A stretch of DNA of 64,000 nucleotides, taken from the NCBI RefSeq assembly GCF_009937955.1, contig NZ_AP018439.1:6493366-6557365 (forward strand), written 5' to 3'. A program made the translations under genes and the position numbers. Under the pieces are notes generated by a model that was given only the letters and a program-made list of their open reading frames with translations, was not told the origin of the DNA and did not search any database. The DNA is from Undibacterium sp. KW1. Its GTDB lineage: Bacteria; Pseudomonadota; Gammaproteobacteria; Burkholderiales; Burkholderiaceae_D. Below are positions 48,576-57,073 of the stretch, one piece after another; position 1 is the stretch's first letter; each line of letters begins with the position of its first letter.

Positions 48576-50192
48576 GTGACTTCTGCTGATGCGCCCATAG
48601 TACCCAGGCTGGAACTGACCGATATCTGTAAACGCTATCCGGCGGTGGTTGCCAATGATGGCGTCAAACTGCAGGTGGCACCGGGTGAAATCCACGCGGT
48701 GCTGGGTGAAAATGGCGCAGGCAAATCGACGCTGATGAAAATCATCTTTGGTGCCGTCAAGCCAGATTCAGGCACGGTGCGCTGGAATGGCCAGGAAGTC
48801 AGGGTAGCGACACCACAGGATGCGCGCAAGCTGGGCATTGCCATGGTGTTCCAGCATTTTTCCCTGTTTGATACCCTGACCGTGGCCGAGAATATCGCCC
48901 TGGGTCTGGACCAGCATGTGAATATGCTGGAGCTGTCCGAGCAAATCGCCCAGACCGGTGAAAACTATGGCCTGGAGCTGGAACCACACCGCCATGTACA
49001 TACCTTGTCAGTTGGTGAAAGGCAGCGCGTGGAAATTGTGCGCGCCCTGCTGACCAAACCGCAATTGCTGATACTTGATGAGCCAACCTCGGTACTGACG
49101 CCGCAAGCCGTACAAAAACTGTTTGTCACCCTGCGCAAGATTGCTGCTGAGGGTTGCAGCATCCTGTACATCAGCCACAAGCTTGATGAAATCCGTGAAC
49201 TCTGTCATAACGCCACCGTCATGCGTACAGGCAAAGTCACAGGCCATTGCGACCCGGCGCAGGAAACTGCCGCCAGCCTGTCGCGCATGATGATAGGTGA
49301 GGACTTACCTCCATCTGCCCATACAGAGCCAGTCACCCTGGGTGAGTCGCGCTTGTGCATCAGGCAATTGAGCCTGCCCAAGGCACATGCGTTTGCCACT
49401 GCACTCGAAGACATACATCTGGAATTATTTGGTGGCGAAATTGTTGGCATCGCTGGTGTATCCGGCAATGGCCAGCAAGAACTGCTGGCCGCATTGTCGG
49501 GCGAAGACAGGCGCGCCGCGCCGCAAATGATAGAACTCAAAGGCAAGCCAGTAGGCAACCGCGGCCCTGAGAGCAGGCGCAAGCTGGGCCAGAGCCTGGT
49601 GCCGGAAGAGCGCCTGGGCCGTGGCGCAGTACCTGAGATGAGCCTGACTGCCAATATGCTGTTGTCGCACCAGCACGCGCCCTTCATCAGCAAGGGTATG
49701 ATCAATTTTCGCCATACGATACAGGCAGCGGCAGACATCATCGCCCGCTTCCGTGTCAAGGCTGGTGGGCCTGCGGCACTGGCGCGCAGCCTGTCGGGTG
49801 GCAATCTGCAAAAGTTTATTGTGGGTCGTGAAATTACACGCCAGCCCGATGTCTTCATCGTCGCCCAGCCAACCTGGGGTGTTGATGTAGGTGCGGCAGC
49901 GCAAATCCATGATGAGATACGCAAGCTCAAGCAGGCGGGTTGCGCGGTGCTGGTGATTTCGGAAGAGCTCGATGAATTGTTTGAATTATGTGACCGCATG
50001 CATGTGATCGCTAAAGGCCGTTTGTCGCCATCAATAGCAACTGCCAGTGCGACCAGGGAAAAGATAGGATTGTGGATGAGCGGTTTGTGGGAAGAATGGA
50101 CAACGGCAGAAACTGTGTCCCTCGGTAAAACCGGTGGCGGTGGCAGCCGCAAAAAGAAACCATACATCAACGAGCGGGGTGAGCATGCTTAA
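48576..50192 (+). CDS. BMP-family (nucleoside-type) ABC transporter, duplicated ATP-binding protein
   Basis: 538 residues with two ATPase domains. The first has Walker A GENGAGKST, signature LSVGERQR and Walker B LLILDEPTS. The second has the degenerate P-loop GVSGNGQQE, signature LSGGNLQK and VAQPTWGVDVG; this asymmetry is normal for the YufO/RbsA class. The start is GTG 48576 with a GAAAGG site. Together with the next three genes it forms a full importer; characterised homologues take up nucleosides or purines. The stop overlaps the start of the first permease by eight bases. Confidence 0.93.
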   Translation: MTSADAPIVPRLELTDICKRYPAVVANDGVKLQVAPGEIHAVLGENGAGKSTLMKIIFGAVKPDSGTVRWNGQEVRVATPQDARKLGIAMVFQHFSLFDTLTVAENIALGLDQHVNMLELSEQIAQTGENYGLELEPHRHVHTLSVGERQRVEIVRALLTKPQLLILDEPTSVLTPQAVQKLFVTLRKIAAEGCSILYISHKLDEIRELCHNATVMRTGKVTGHCDPAQETAASLSRMMIGEDLPPSAHTEPVTLGESRLCIRQLSLPKAHAFATALEDIHLELFGGEIVGIAGVSGNGQQELLAALSGEDRRAAPQMIELKGKPVGNRGPESRRKLGQSLVPEERLGRGAVPEMSLTANMLLSHQHAPFISKGMINFRHTIQAAADIIARFRVKAGGPAALARSLSGGNLQKFIVGREITRQPDVFIVAQPTWGVDVGAAAQIHDEIRKLKQAGCAVLVISEELDELFELCDRMHVIAKGRLSPSIATASATREKIGLWMSGLWEEWTTAETVSLGKTGGGGSRKKKPYINERGEHA

Positions 50193-51252
50193 GCTGGAAT
50201 TGCGCGCTGCCAGCTCGCGCAGCATGGCCTACCTTTCTCCTGTGCTGGCTTTGCTGCTGACGATCTTTTTGGGTGCCCTGTTATTCATGGCACTGGGCAA
50301 AAACCCTTTGACTGGCCTGCAGGTATTTTTGATAGAGCCGATACGCAGCAAGACTGCCATCGCCGAATTATTATTGAAGACCACGCCGCTGGTCTTGTGC
50401 GCGCTGGGGCTGTCGGTCTGCTATCGCGCCAATGTCTGGAACATCGGTGCCGAGGGACAGTTGATCGCCGGCGGCCTGGCTGCGGGCAGCACCATCTTGT
50501 TTTTTGATACCGGCACGCCAGGTTTGTCGGGCGGCATGGTCTTGTTGCTGGCAACCTGCGCGGGGGTGCTTGGTGGCGCTTTATGGGCATCCGTCACTGC
50601 CTTGCTGCGTGACCGTTTCAATGCCAATGAGATACTGGTGTCGCTGATGCTGACCTATATCGCGCAATTGCTGCTGATGTATGCCGTCAATGGCCCGCTG
50701 AAAGACCCACATGGTATGAACTTCCCGCAGTCCAAGGTGTTTTCCAGCGATTATCTGTTGCCCCACCTGTTCTCGGGCAGCCGCCTGCATATAGGCTTTA
50801 TCGCCATGCTGGTCGCCAGTGGTTTGATGGCAGTGTTTGTGTATCGCAGCTTTGCTGGTTACCGCTTGACGGTAGGCGGACTGGCACCGCTGGCAGCGCG
50901 TTATGCAGGTTTCTCCAGCCGCCGTGCCTTGTGGACATCCTTATTGATATCTGGCGGTTTCGCTGGCATGGCGGGTGCGTTTGAAGTGGCCGGGCCGATA
51001 GGGCAGGTCTTGCCGTCCATCTCGCCCGGTTATGGTTTTGCTGCCATCATCGTCGCTTTCATAGGCCGTCTGAATCCCATAGGCACCATCTTTGGTGGCC
51101 TGGTGCTGTCGCTGTTTTACCTCGGTGGCGAAATGGCGCAATCGCGCCTGGGCCTGCCTTCTGCCATCACTGGCCTGTTCCAGGGCATGCTGCTGTTTTT
51201 GCTGCTCGCTTGCGACACCCTGATCAATTACCGCCTGCGCTGGCAGAAATAA
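50185..51252 (+). CDS. BMP-family ABC transporter permease 1
   Basis: 355 residues from ATG 50185, which overlaps the end of the ATPase gene and has GGGGTGAG upstream. About eight to ten transmembrane segments; family marks are TTPLVLCALGLSVCYRANVW and NIGAEGQLIAGGLAAG, and later GYGFAAIIVAFIGRLNPIGT. It forms the membrane channel with the following permease. Confidence 0.93.
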   Translation: MLKLELRAASSRSMAYLSPVLALLLTIFLGALLFMALGKNPLTGLQVFLIEPIRSKTAIAELLLKTTPLVLCALGLSVCYRANVWNIGAEGQLIAGGLAAGSTILFFDTGTPGLSGGMVLLLATCAGVLGGALWASVTALLRDRFNANEILVSLMLTYIAQLLLMYAVNGPLKDPHGMNFPQSKVFSSDYLLPHLFSGSRLHIGFIAMLVASGLMAVFVYRSFAGYRLTVGGLAPLAARYAGFSSRRALWTSLLISGGFAGMAGAFEVAGPIGQVLPSISPGYGFAAIIVAFIGRLNPIGTIFGGLVLSLFYLGGEMAQSRLGLPSAITGLFQGMLLFLLLACDTLINYRLRWQK

Positions 51253-51258
51253 ACAATC

Positions 51259-52179
51259 ATGGAAAATTTTGCTGCCCTGATCGCCGCCTCCATCAACTCT
51301 GGCACACCCTTACTGATCGCTGCTTTGGGTTTGCTGATCAATGAACGTGCAGGCGTGCTCAATCTTGGTGCCGAGGGTATGATGCTGGTGGCTGCCATCA
51401 CCGGTTTTGCCGTGGCCCACCAGACCCATCTACCCTGGCTGGGTTTTGTTGCAGGCGCCGTTGCCGGCATGTTGATGGCCTCGCTGTTTGCCTGGCTGGC
51501 ACTGGTGCTGGCAACCAACCAGGTAGCAACTGGCCTGGCCCTGTCCATCTTTGGTACCGGCCTGTCGGCCTTCATCGGACAGTCATTTGTCGGCCAGTCT
51601 TTGCCTGCCGGGCCACATGGCGTCGCCTTTTTATCGGACATCCCCTTCCTCGGCAAAGCCTTTTTTGATCAGCATCTGGCCGTGTATTTTGGCCTTTTGC
51701 TGTGTGCAGGCATCATCTGGTTCCTGCAACGCAGCCGTGCTGGCCTGGTCTTGAAGGCGGTCGGGGAATCGCCAGAATCTGCCCATGCACTGGGTTACCC
51801 CGTGCGCAAGATACGTTATCTGGCGCTGCTGTTCAGTGGAGCTTGCTGTGGTATCGCCGGGGCTTACCTGTCTGTCGTGTATACACCGATGTGGGTGGAA
51901 GGCCTGGTCGCCGGGCGTGGCTGGATCGCACTGGCGCTGACGACTTTTGCCACCTGGCGTCCGGCACGGGTCTTGCTGGGTGCTTTACTGTTTGGCAGCG
52001 TGACGATCTTGCAGTTCCATTTCCAGGCGATAGGCATTGCCATCCCCTCGGAAATTTTATCCATGCTGCCCTATTTGGCAACGATTATCGTGCTGGTGCT
52101 GATCTCGCGTAACCCTGACTGGATACGCCTGAACATGCCAGCCTCCCTGGGCAAGCCTTTCCGCCCGGGGTCTGCTTAA
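51259..52179 (+). CDS. BMP-family ABC transporter permease 2
   Basis: 306 residues, multi-spanning. The family segments INERAGVLNLGAEGMMLVAA and GLVAGRGWIALALTTFATWR are clear. It starts six bases after the previous stop, so it is co-translated. It pairs with permease 1 to form the importer channel. Confidence 0.93.
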   Translation: MENFAALIAASINSGTPLLIAALGLLINERAGVLNLGAEGMMLVAAITGFAVAHQTHLPWLGFVAGAVAGMLMASLFAWLALVLATNQVATGLALSIFGTGLSAFIGQSFVGQSLPAGPHGVAFLSDIPFLGKAFFDQHLAVYFGLLLCAGIIWFLQRSRAGLVLKAVGESPESAHALGYPVRKIRYLALLFSGACCGIAGAYLSVVYTPMWVEGLVAGRGWIALALTTFATWRPARVLLGALLFGSVTILQFHFQAIGIAIPSEILSMLPYLATIIVLVLISRNPDWIRLNMPASLGKPFRPGSA

Positions 52180-52250
52180 GTATTGATAGAGATGTCATTT
52201 GCTGTGCGTTTTTTTGATTACAACTGAAATTCAGACGAAGGAAGCTACCC

Positions 52251-53408
52251 ATGAAAATTACCCGCAGAAAAACCCTGGCAGCCGCGCTGTCCCTGGCTAT
52301 TGTCGGTCTTGCTGGTTGTGGCCAGAAAGAAGAAAACAAATCCGCCAGCGCCAGCGCAGCAGCGCCTGCACCAGCCAGTACCGCTGCCGCACCTGCTGCG
52401 GCAGAACCGCTGAAAGTCGCTTTCGTCTATGTAGGCCCGGTCGGTGACGCAGGCTGGACTTATGCCCACGATGCAGGCCGCAAGGCAGTGGAAGCCAAGT
52501 TTGGCGACAAGGTGAAAACCAGCTTCGTTGAAAACATTCCTGAAAGTGCCGCCGATGCAGAACGCGTCTTCCGCGACCTGGCCACACAGGGTAACAAAGT
52601 CATCTTCGGCACCACCTTCGGTTACATGGAAGCCATGCTCAAAGTCGCCAAGGATTTCCCCGATGTGAAGTTTGAACACGCCACCGGCTATAAAACTGCT
52701 GAAAATCTCGCGCAATATGATGTGCGTACTTACGAAGGCGCCTACCTCGCCGGTATCGCTGCTGGCAAGATGAGCAAGTCTGGCAAGCTCGGTGTGGTCG
52801 CCTCCCTGCCTATTCCTGAAGTGCTGCGCAATATCAATTCCTTCACCCTCGGTGCCCGCTCTGTGAATCCCAAAGCCACCACCAAGGTAGTCTGGGTCAA
52901 TAAATGGTTTGACCCAGGCAAGGAACGCGAAGCCGCCACCACCCTGATAGGCCAGGGCGTTGATGTGCTCATGCAAAACACTGACTCTGCCGCCGTCGTG
53001 CAAACTGCAGAAGAAAAAGGCGCATATGCCTTTGGCTGGGACAGCGACATGAGCAAGTTCGGCGCCAAAGCCCACCTGGCAGCATCCGTCATCGACTGGG
53101 GTGTGTATTACACCAAGCGCGTCGATGAAGTGCTCAACAAAACATGGAAATCAGACACCACCTGGTGGGGCCTCAAAGAAAACATGATAGACCTCAAAGC
53201 CTTCAACGCAAGCCTGTCAGACGAAGTCAAGAAACTCATCGCCGACAAACGCCAGGGCGTCATTGACGGCACGGGCCCGATCTGGAAAGGACCTATCAAG
53301 GACAATACCGGTAAGGAAGTACTGGGCAAGGATGCGGTGGCGGATGACAAGTTCCTGCATGACATCAAGTTTTATGTCGAGGGTGTTGAAGGGAAAGTGC
53401 CGGGTTGA
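52251..53408 (+). CDS. BMP family substrate-binding lipoprotein
   Basis: 385 residues. Lipobox LAGC with C23, followed by an Ala/Ser-rich linker (residues about 30-52) and a PnrA/BMP-type periplasmic binding domain: VAFVYVGPVGDAGWTYAHD, VIFGTTFGYMEAMLKVAKDF, KLGVVASLPIPEVLRNINSF, FGWDSDMSKFG. Homologues bind purine nucleosides. It is the fourth gene of the operon, 71 bases after the permease, with GAAGGAAG upstream. A palindromic repeat just beyond its stop may end the transcript. Confidence 0.94.
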   Translation: MKITRRKTLAAALSLAIVGLAGCGQKEENKSASASAAAPAPASTAAAPAAAEPLKVAFVYVGPVGDAGWTYAHDAGRKAVEAKFGDKVKTSFVENIPESAADAERVFRDLATQGNKVIFGTTFGYMEAMLKVAKDFPDVKFEHATGYKTAENLAQYDVRTYEGAYLAGIAAGKMSKSGKLGVVASLPIPEVLRNINSFTLGARSVNPKATTKVVWVNKWFDPGKEREAATTLIGQGVDVLMQNTDSAAVVQTAEEKGAYAFGWDSDMSKFGAKAHLAASVIDWGVYYTKRVDEVLNKTWKSDTTWWGLKENMIDLKAFNASLSDEVKKLIADKRQGVIDGTGPIWKGPIKDNTGKEVLGKDAVADDKFLHDIKFYVEGVEGKVPG

Positions 53409-53443
53409 TGTAGGGAAAACCTTTAGCGTACGCTATGTTTTAG

Positions 53444-53558
53444 TTCCCTCCCTTTCAAGGGGAGGGTTAGGGTGGGGATGGTTTTCGGTTAATTAACCTA
53501 TAATCAAATTGTTAGGGAACCCCATCCCAACCCAACCTTCCCCTTCAAGGGGAAGGAG
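53444..53558. repeat. Long inverted repeat, family C (TTCAAGGGGA type)
   Basis: Arms of about 38 bases: CCCTCCCTTTCAAGGGGAGG with the following GGTTAGGGTGGGGATGG on the left, and the near reverse complement (CCCATCCCAACCCAACCTTC onward) on the right, separated by about 40 AT-rich bases. Each arm contains its own small palindrome, CCCCTTCAAGGGG. Single arms occur near 8110-8132 and, in a variant form, 61025-61045. It lies between the BMP operon and the convergent LysR gene. Confidence 0.75.
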
Positions 53559-53614
53559 TCACTTTAATCCCACTTTGCCGGGCTAAGGTTCATCAACCAA
53601 GCTACGCGAGTGCT

Positions 53615-54541
53615 TTACACCATCACCTTAGCCGAAGCCTCTGCCACTATCCTTCGTAACCATTGCACCTCCGCCGCCGCATGCGCACGTTCATGCCAGA
53701 GCATGAAGAACTTCATCTTGGGTACGGTAATCGGCATGGGCAAGACTTCTATCGGCCAGTCTTTCGAGCATTGCACGGCGAAGCTGCGGCTGGTGGTGAA
53801 GATGAGATCGGTGCGTGAGAGTACATAGGGCACCATGCCGAAGTAGGGGATGGTCATCTGTATCTTGCGCTTCAGACCCTGCTCTGCGAGCGCGCTATCG
53901 ATGATGCTGCGGTGGCCCATCATGTAGGGCGTGGGGGCGAGGTGAGCCATTTCCAGGTAATACTTGATCGACAAACCCTTGCTGACTACCGGGTGTTTAC
54001 GGTTGACCATGCACACTACTTCATCTTCAAACAATTGTGCCAGATGCAGATGAGGTGGCAAGTCTGGCCAGTTGCCGATGACGCAATCAAGCTCACCACT
54101 TTCGAGACCAGCGGCATAGTCAAAACCGGCATTCAGGGCATGTACGGTCAGGCCAGCATTGGGAGCTTGTTCGCGCAGTTTTTCAATAATCAGTGGAATC
54201 AGCAGAGCGCTCAGGTAATCCGGTGCACCGAGCTGGAATATGCGCTGGCTCGAAGCAGGCATGAAAGCCGGTGCCGGGCTGGCGATGCTTTCCAGTACAT
54301 TCAAACCCTGGCGAGCCAGCAACAAGAGTTCTTCACCACGCTCGGTCGCGGTCATGCCATTCTTGCCACGCACCAGGATGGCGTCTCCGGTAATTTCGCG
54401 CAGGCGTTTCAGCATATTGCTGATGGCGGGTTGTGATTGCCCCAGCTTCATCGCGGTGCGGGTGACGCTGCGCTCGGTCAGCAGGGTATGCAAGACACGC
54501 AAGAGATTGGTGTCGAGCTGATCGACCAGGCGCTGGTTCAT
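53615..54541 (-). CDS. LysR family transcriptional regulator
   Basis: 308 residues. N-terminal helix-turn-helix: NLLRVLHTLLTERSVTRTAM and KLGQSQPAISNMLKRLREI. The effector domain follows (QLGAPDYLSALLIPLIIEKL; GELDCVIGNWPDLPPHLHLA). It resembles the NodD/LinR-like subgroup. Its ATG overlaps the stop of the glutamine amidotransferase gene by four bases, so the two are coupled. It may also act on the convergent BMP transporter operon, but no site evidence supports that. Confidence 0.92.
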   Translation of the reverse strand: MNQRLVDQLDTNLLRVLHTLLTERSVTRTAMKLGQSQPAISNMLKRLREITGDAILVRGKNGMTATERGEELLLLARQGLNVLESIASPAPAFMPASSQRIFQLGAPDYLSALLIPLIIEKLREQAPNAGLTVHALNAGFDYAAGLESGELDCVIGNWPDLPPHLHLAQLFEDEVVCMVNRKHPVVSKGLSIKYYLEMAHLAPTPYMMGHRSIIDSALAEQGLKRKIQMTIPYFGMVPYVLSRTDLIFTTSRSFAVQCSKDWPIEVLPMPITVPKMKFFMLWHERAHAAAEVQWLRRIVAEASAKVMV

Positions 54542-55329
54542 GCCGCAACCCCTGGCTGGGGCAAAGCCAATACATCACCATCCACAAATACCAGCATCTG
54601 GCCAGCTTCACATTGCGTCCAGCTTTCATTCGTGGTCAGGGGTTCGGTAACGATGATGGCGACCTTGTCGGCTGGCGTAGTGACTTGAGAAAAATCCACA
54701 GCCACGTCTTCATCCGTCAAGGCGGCTGTGCTGAAGGGATGCTGGCGCACGATGTAGTACAGCTTGGTCGAACAATGGGTGAACAGGGCTTCGCCATTCG
54801 ACAGCATCATGTTGAAAGTACCATAGCTGGCGATTTCTGCCGTAATCTCATACATGAACAGCGCCAATTGTTGCACAGATGGTAATTGCTCGCCAAAATG
54901 GCGGCGCATACGTTGCAACAGGTAACAGAATGCCCGTTCACTGTCGGTATTGCCCACCGGCTGGAAGCTGCCATCCAGCACGGGTGAAAATTCCTTCAGA
55001 TCGCCATTATGGGCAAATACCCAGTAACGTCCCCAGCATTCACGTACAAAAGGGTGACAGTTTTCCAGGCTGACCTGGCCCTGCGTGGCCTTGCGTATGT
55101 GGGCGATGACATTCCTGGATTTGATGGGATAACGTTTGATGAGCTCAGCCACCGGTGATTCTACCGCTGACTGGTGATCAACAAACAGGCGTACGCCGCT
55201 GCCTTCAAAGAAAGCGATACCCCAGCCGTCCTTGTGCTCGTCCGTCAAACCACCGCGTGTTGCAAACCCGGTAAAACTGAAAACGATATCAGTCGGGGTA
55301 TTGCAGTTCATTCCTAGTAATTGACACAT
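54538..55329 (-). CDS. Class II glutamine amidotransferase (YafJ-like)
   Basis: 263 residues when started at ATG 55329, which places cysteine at position 2 (MCQLLGMNCN), the catalytic N-terminal nucleophile of Ntn-type amidotransferases after loss of Met. Other family marks: GGLTDEHKDGWGIAFFEG, VIAHIRKATQGQVSLENCHP, WVFAHNGDLKEF and GNTDSERAFCYLL. An upstream in-frame start at 55380 would bury the cysteine and is rejected. The acceptor of the ammonia is unknown, as there is no fused synthase domain. It is operonic with the LysR gene. Confidence 0.92.
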   Translation of the reverse strand: MCQLLGMNCNTPTDIVFSFTGFATRGGLTDEHKDGWGIAFFEGSGVRLFVDHQSAVESPVAELIKRYPIKSRNVIAHIRKATQGQVSLENCHPFVRECWGRYWVFAHNGDLKEFSPVLDGSFQPVGNTDSERAFCYLLQRMRRHFGEQLPSVQQLALFMYEITAEIASYGTFNMMLSNGEALFTHCSTKLYYIVRQHPFSTAALTDEDVAVDFSQVTTPADKVAIIVTEPLTTNESWTQCEAGQMLVFVDGDVLALPQPGVAA

Positions 55330-55418
55330 GATGCATATAGTGAAAACAGTTTGCACATACCTTACCATAGGCAAACCCACTTATTATTCCCATCTTTATA
55401 AGATTTTGAAGTTTGCTT

Positions 55419-55715
55419 ATGTTATTTGTTGTCAGATTTACCGACAAAACAACGATGCGCCATGTCCGCACCGACTATATGGCTGCTCACATAGACTGGC
55501 TGGCAGCGCGTCAGGCACAAATCAAGGTGGCCGGCTCATTGCGCCATGATGCCAATGACTACCCCATAGGTGCTTTATGGATCATCGAAGCCAAAGACCG
55601 GGCGGAAGTGGAAAACCTGTGGCGAACTGACCCTTTCTGGCTTCACGGTATGCGCGAAAGTGTGGAAATTTTGCACTGGTCCAAGGCATTTCCAGAGGCG
55701 ATGGTGGCAATTTGA
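55419..55715 (+). CDS. YciI family protein
   Basis: 98 residues with the ferredoxin-like YciI/EthD-type fold: MLFVVRFTDKTTMRHVRTDY, then HIDWLAARQAQIKVAGSLRH and FWLHGMRESVEILHWSKAFP. The conserved histidine and aspartate pair of the family (H in the first helix region, D near WLHG) appears present. Its precise reaction is unknown. It is divergent from the glutamine amidotransferase. The ATG at 55419 fits the family start; the ribosome-binding site is weak. Confidence 0.88.
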   Translation: MLFVVRFTDKTTMRHVRTDYMAAHIDWLAARQAQIKVAGSLRHDANDYPIGALWIIEAKDRAEVENLWRTDPFWLHGMRESVEILHWSKAFPEAMVAI

Positions 55716-55876
55716 GGCAGTCTTCAGGGGGCTTTTACTATTTTGATAGCAAGTTGGCAGTGAGCTCACAACATGCCCGTGGTAAATGTTTTACATTTTG
55801 ACCGTGGACTAAGTTGATATTGAAGCCGATAATAATCTGTGAGACCTGATATCAGGTGAACAAAGGATGGATAATC

Positions 55877-56212
55877 ATGCACAATTTCAGCACTGATGCC
55901 TTATTGCTGGCCGTACCCGAATTAAAGGATGTTGCGCCCAAACACTACCCTGAGCTGGTATTGCTGGCAGCGCAGAAAACATTCAAGACACGCAAGCCAT
56001 TCTGGCGTGAATTCCTGACAGGCCTGACAATATTTGCGGCTGTTTATCTGTCCAACCGTATCGCTGCTCCAGACTCGATATGGATCAGCTGCGTGCTGAC
56101 TGTGGGCCTGGCTCTTGTTTCCATGTTTGCGATAGACCTGGTGTACTTCCGCAAGTTAAAGCCTGCGATCATAGACCGCCTTGCCAAGATCAAGCTGGGT
56201 ACAAAAGAATAA
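55877..56212 (+). CDS. Small membrane protein of unknown function
   Basis: 111 residues: a soluble N-terminus (ALLLAVPELKDVAPKHYPEL), then two transmembrane helices (FLTGLTIFAAVYLSN and SIWISCVLTVGLALVSMFAI) and a basic tail. I do not recognise the family. ATG 55877 has AAAGGA upstream; a GTG seven codons earlier is possible. The stop lies inside a nine-base tandem repeat. Confidence 0.65.
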   Translation: MHNFSTDALLLAVPELKDVAPKHYPELVLLAAQKTFKTRKPFWREFLTGLTIFAAVYLSNRIAAPDSIWISCVLTVGLALVSMFAIDLVYFRKLKPAIIDRLAKIKLGTKE

Positions 56213-56252
56213 GCCGAATAAACCAAATAAGCCAAATAAGCCGAATAAGCGA
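56208..56252. repeat. Nine-base tandem repeat
   Basis: Five imperfect units of AATAAGCCR (units end CCG, CCA, CCA, CCG, CGA). The first unit contains the TAA stop of the membrane protein gene, and the run ends just before the convergent ArsR-type gene. Probably slippage-generated. Confidence 0.75.
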
Positions 56253-56269
56253 AGCGCAGGTTCCCAGCT

Positions 56270-56986
56270 TCAGGTTTTTATGGCAAACACTTTTTGAAAC
56301 TCACGTTTGCCCTTGCTGGTCAGTGCCAGTGCCCGGCTATCAAGATCACGCTCCAGCCAGGCGCGGTTCAGCAGCAAATTCAATAAAGCCGCGCCCAAAG
56401 CGCCACCCAGATGTGGTGTGCGCTCACTCCAGTCCAGGCAGGAACAGGCGAAACGCCGTCTGGCCTTGCGGGTAGCAGCAATATCCAGCCCCAGTTCTTC
56501 CAGGCCCTTGCTGCCTGCTGTTGTCAATTCATAAGCGGTTTCTTCGCCTTCTACTGGCCTGATCCAGTCTTGATGCATCAGGTAATCATGCACACCCACT
56601 GCCACCTCGCCCGCCATATGGTCATAGCAGGTACGCGCCTTGCGCAGCCGGTCTGGTGTATTCGGTACAAAGCGTGACTTGGGCAAACCGGCGATCAGCA
56701 ACAGCGATTCCAGTGCAATTGCCACTTCATTACTGGCAAGCTGGTAATAGCGGTGCTTGCCCTGCGCCACCACGTTCACCAGATGCTGTTCCAGCAATTT
56801 GCTCAAATGCACACTGGCAGTGGAGGGGCTGACCTCTGCCACGGCAGCCAGCTCGGTACTGGTACGGGCGCGCCCGTCCATCAGGCTGCACAGCATGCGC
56901 GAGCGCGCAGGCTCGGCAATGGCCCCGGCCAGCTTGGCTAACTGGGTATCGGCGTATTCTATATGGGTGGAATTTTCTGCATTCAT
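56270..56986 (-). CDS. ArsR-type winged-helix regulator
   Basis: 238 residues from ATG 56986. The N-terminal third is an ArsR-like winged helix (LAGAIAEPARSRMLCSLMDG, TELAAVAEVSPSTASVHLSK, GKHRYYQL). The longer C-terminal domain contains the cysteines RTCYDHM and FACSCLDWSERTPHLGGALG, which could bind a metal or ligand. It is divergent from a P450 operon with an 87-base promoter gap between the two starts, so it most likely controls that operon and itself. Confidence 0.9.
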   Translation of the reverse strand: MNAENSTHIEYADTQLAKLAGAIAEPARSRMLCSLMDGRARTSTELAAVAEVSPSTASVHLSKLLEQHLVNVVAQGKHRYYQLASNEVAIALESLLLIAGLPKSRFVPNTPDRLRKARTCYDHMAGEVAVGVHDYLMHQDWIRPVEGEETAYELTTAGSKGLEELGLDIAATRKARRRFACSCLDWSERTPHLGGALGAALLNLLLNRAWLERDLDSRALALTSKGKREFQKVFAIKT

Positions 56987-57073
56987 AGTTTGATGGTAAG
57001 CGAATTGTTCAATGCAAACAAGTCCTATACTGCATTTCATTACTTAGCCACCAAACTTAGCATTAAGCCTGCC

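Noticed and set aside
49430..49900. Degenerate second P-loop of the BMP transporter ATPase looked like a damaged domain
   Set aside because: The G-x-x-G-N-G-Q-Q-E form is normal for the second half of this ATPase class.
49205..50170. 321-codon minus-strand frame opposite the duplicated ATPase gene
   Set aside because: Low-complexity Ser/Pro/Arg content typical of a shadow of a coding strand; the plus-strand gene has all ABC motifs.
56208..56252. Possible CRISPR-like array
   Set aside because: Units are only nine bases without spacers, so it is a simple tandem repeat.
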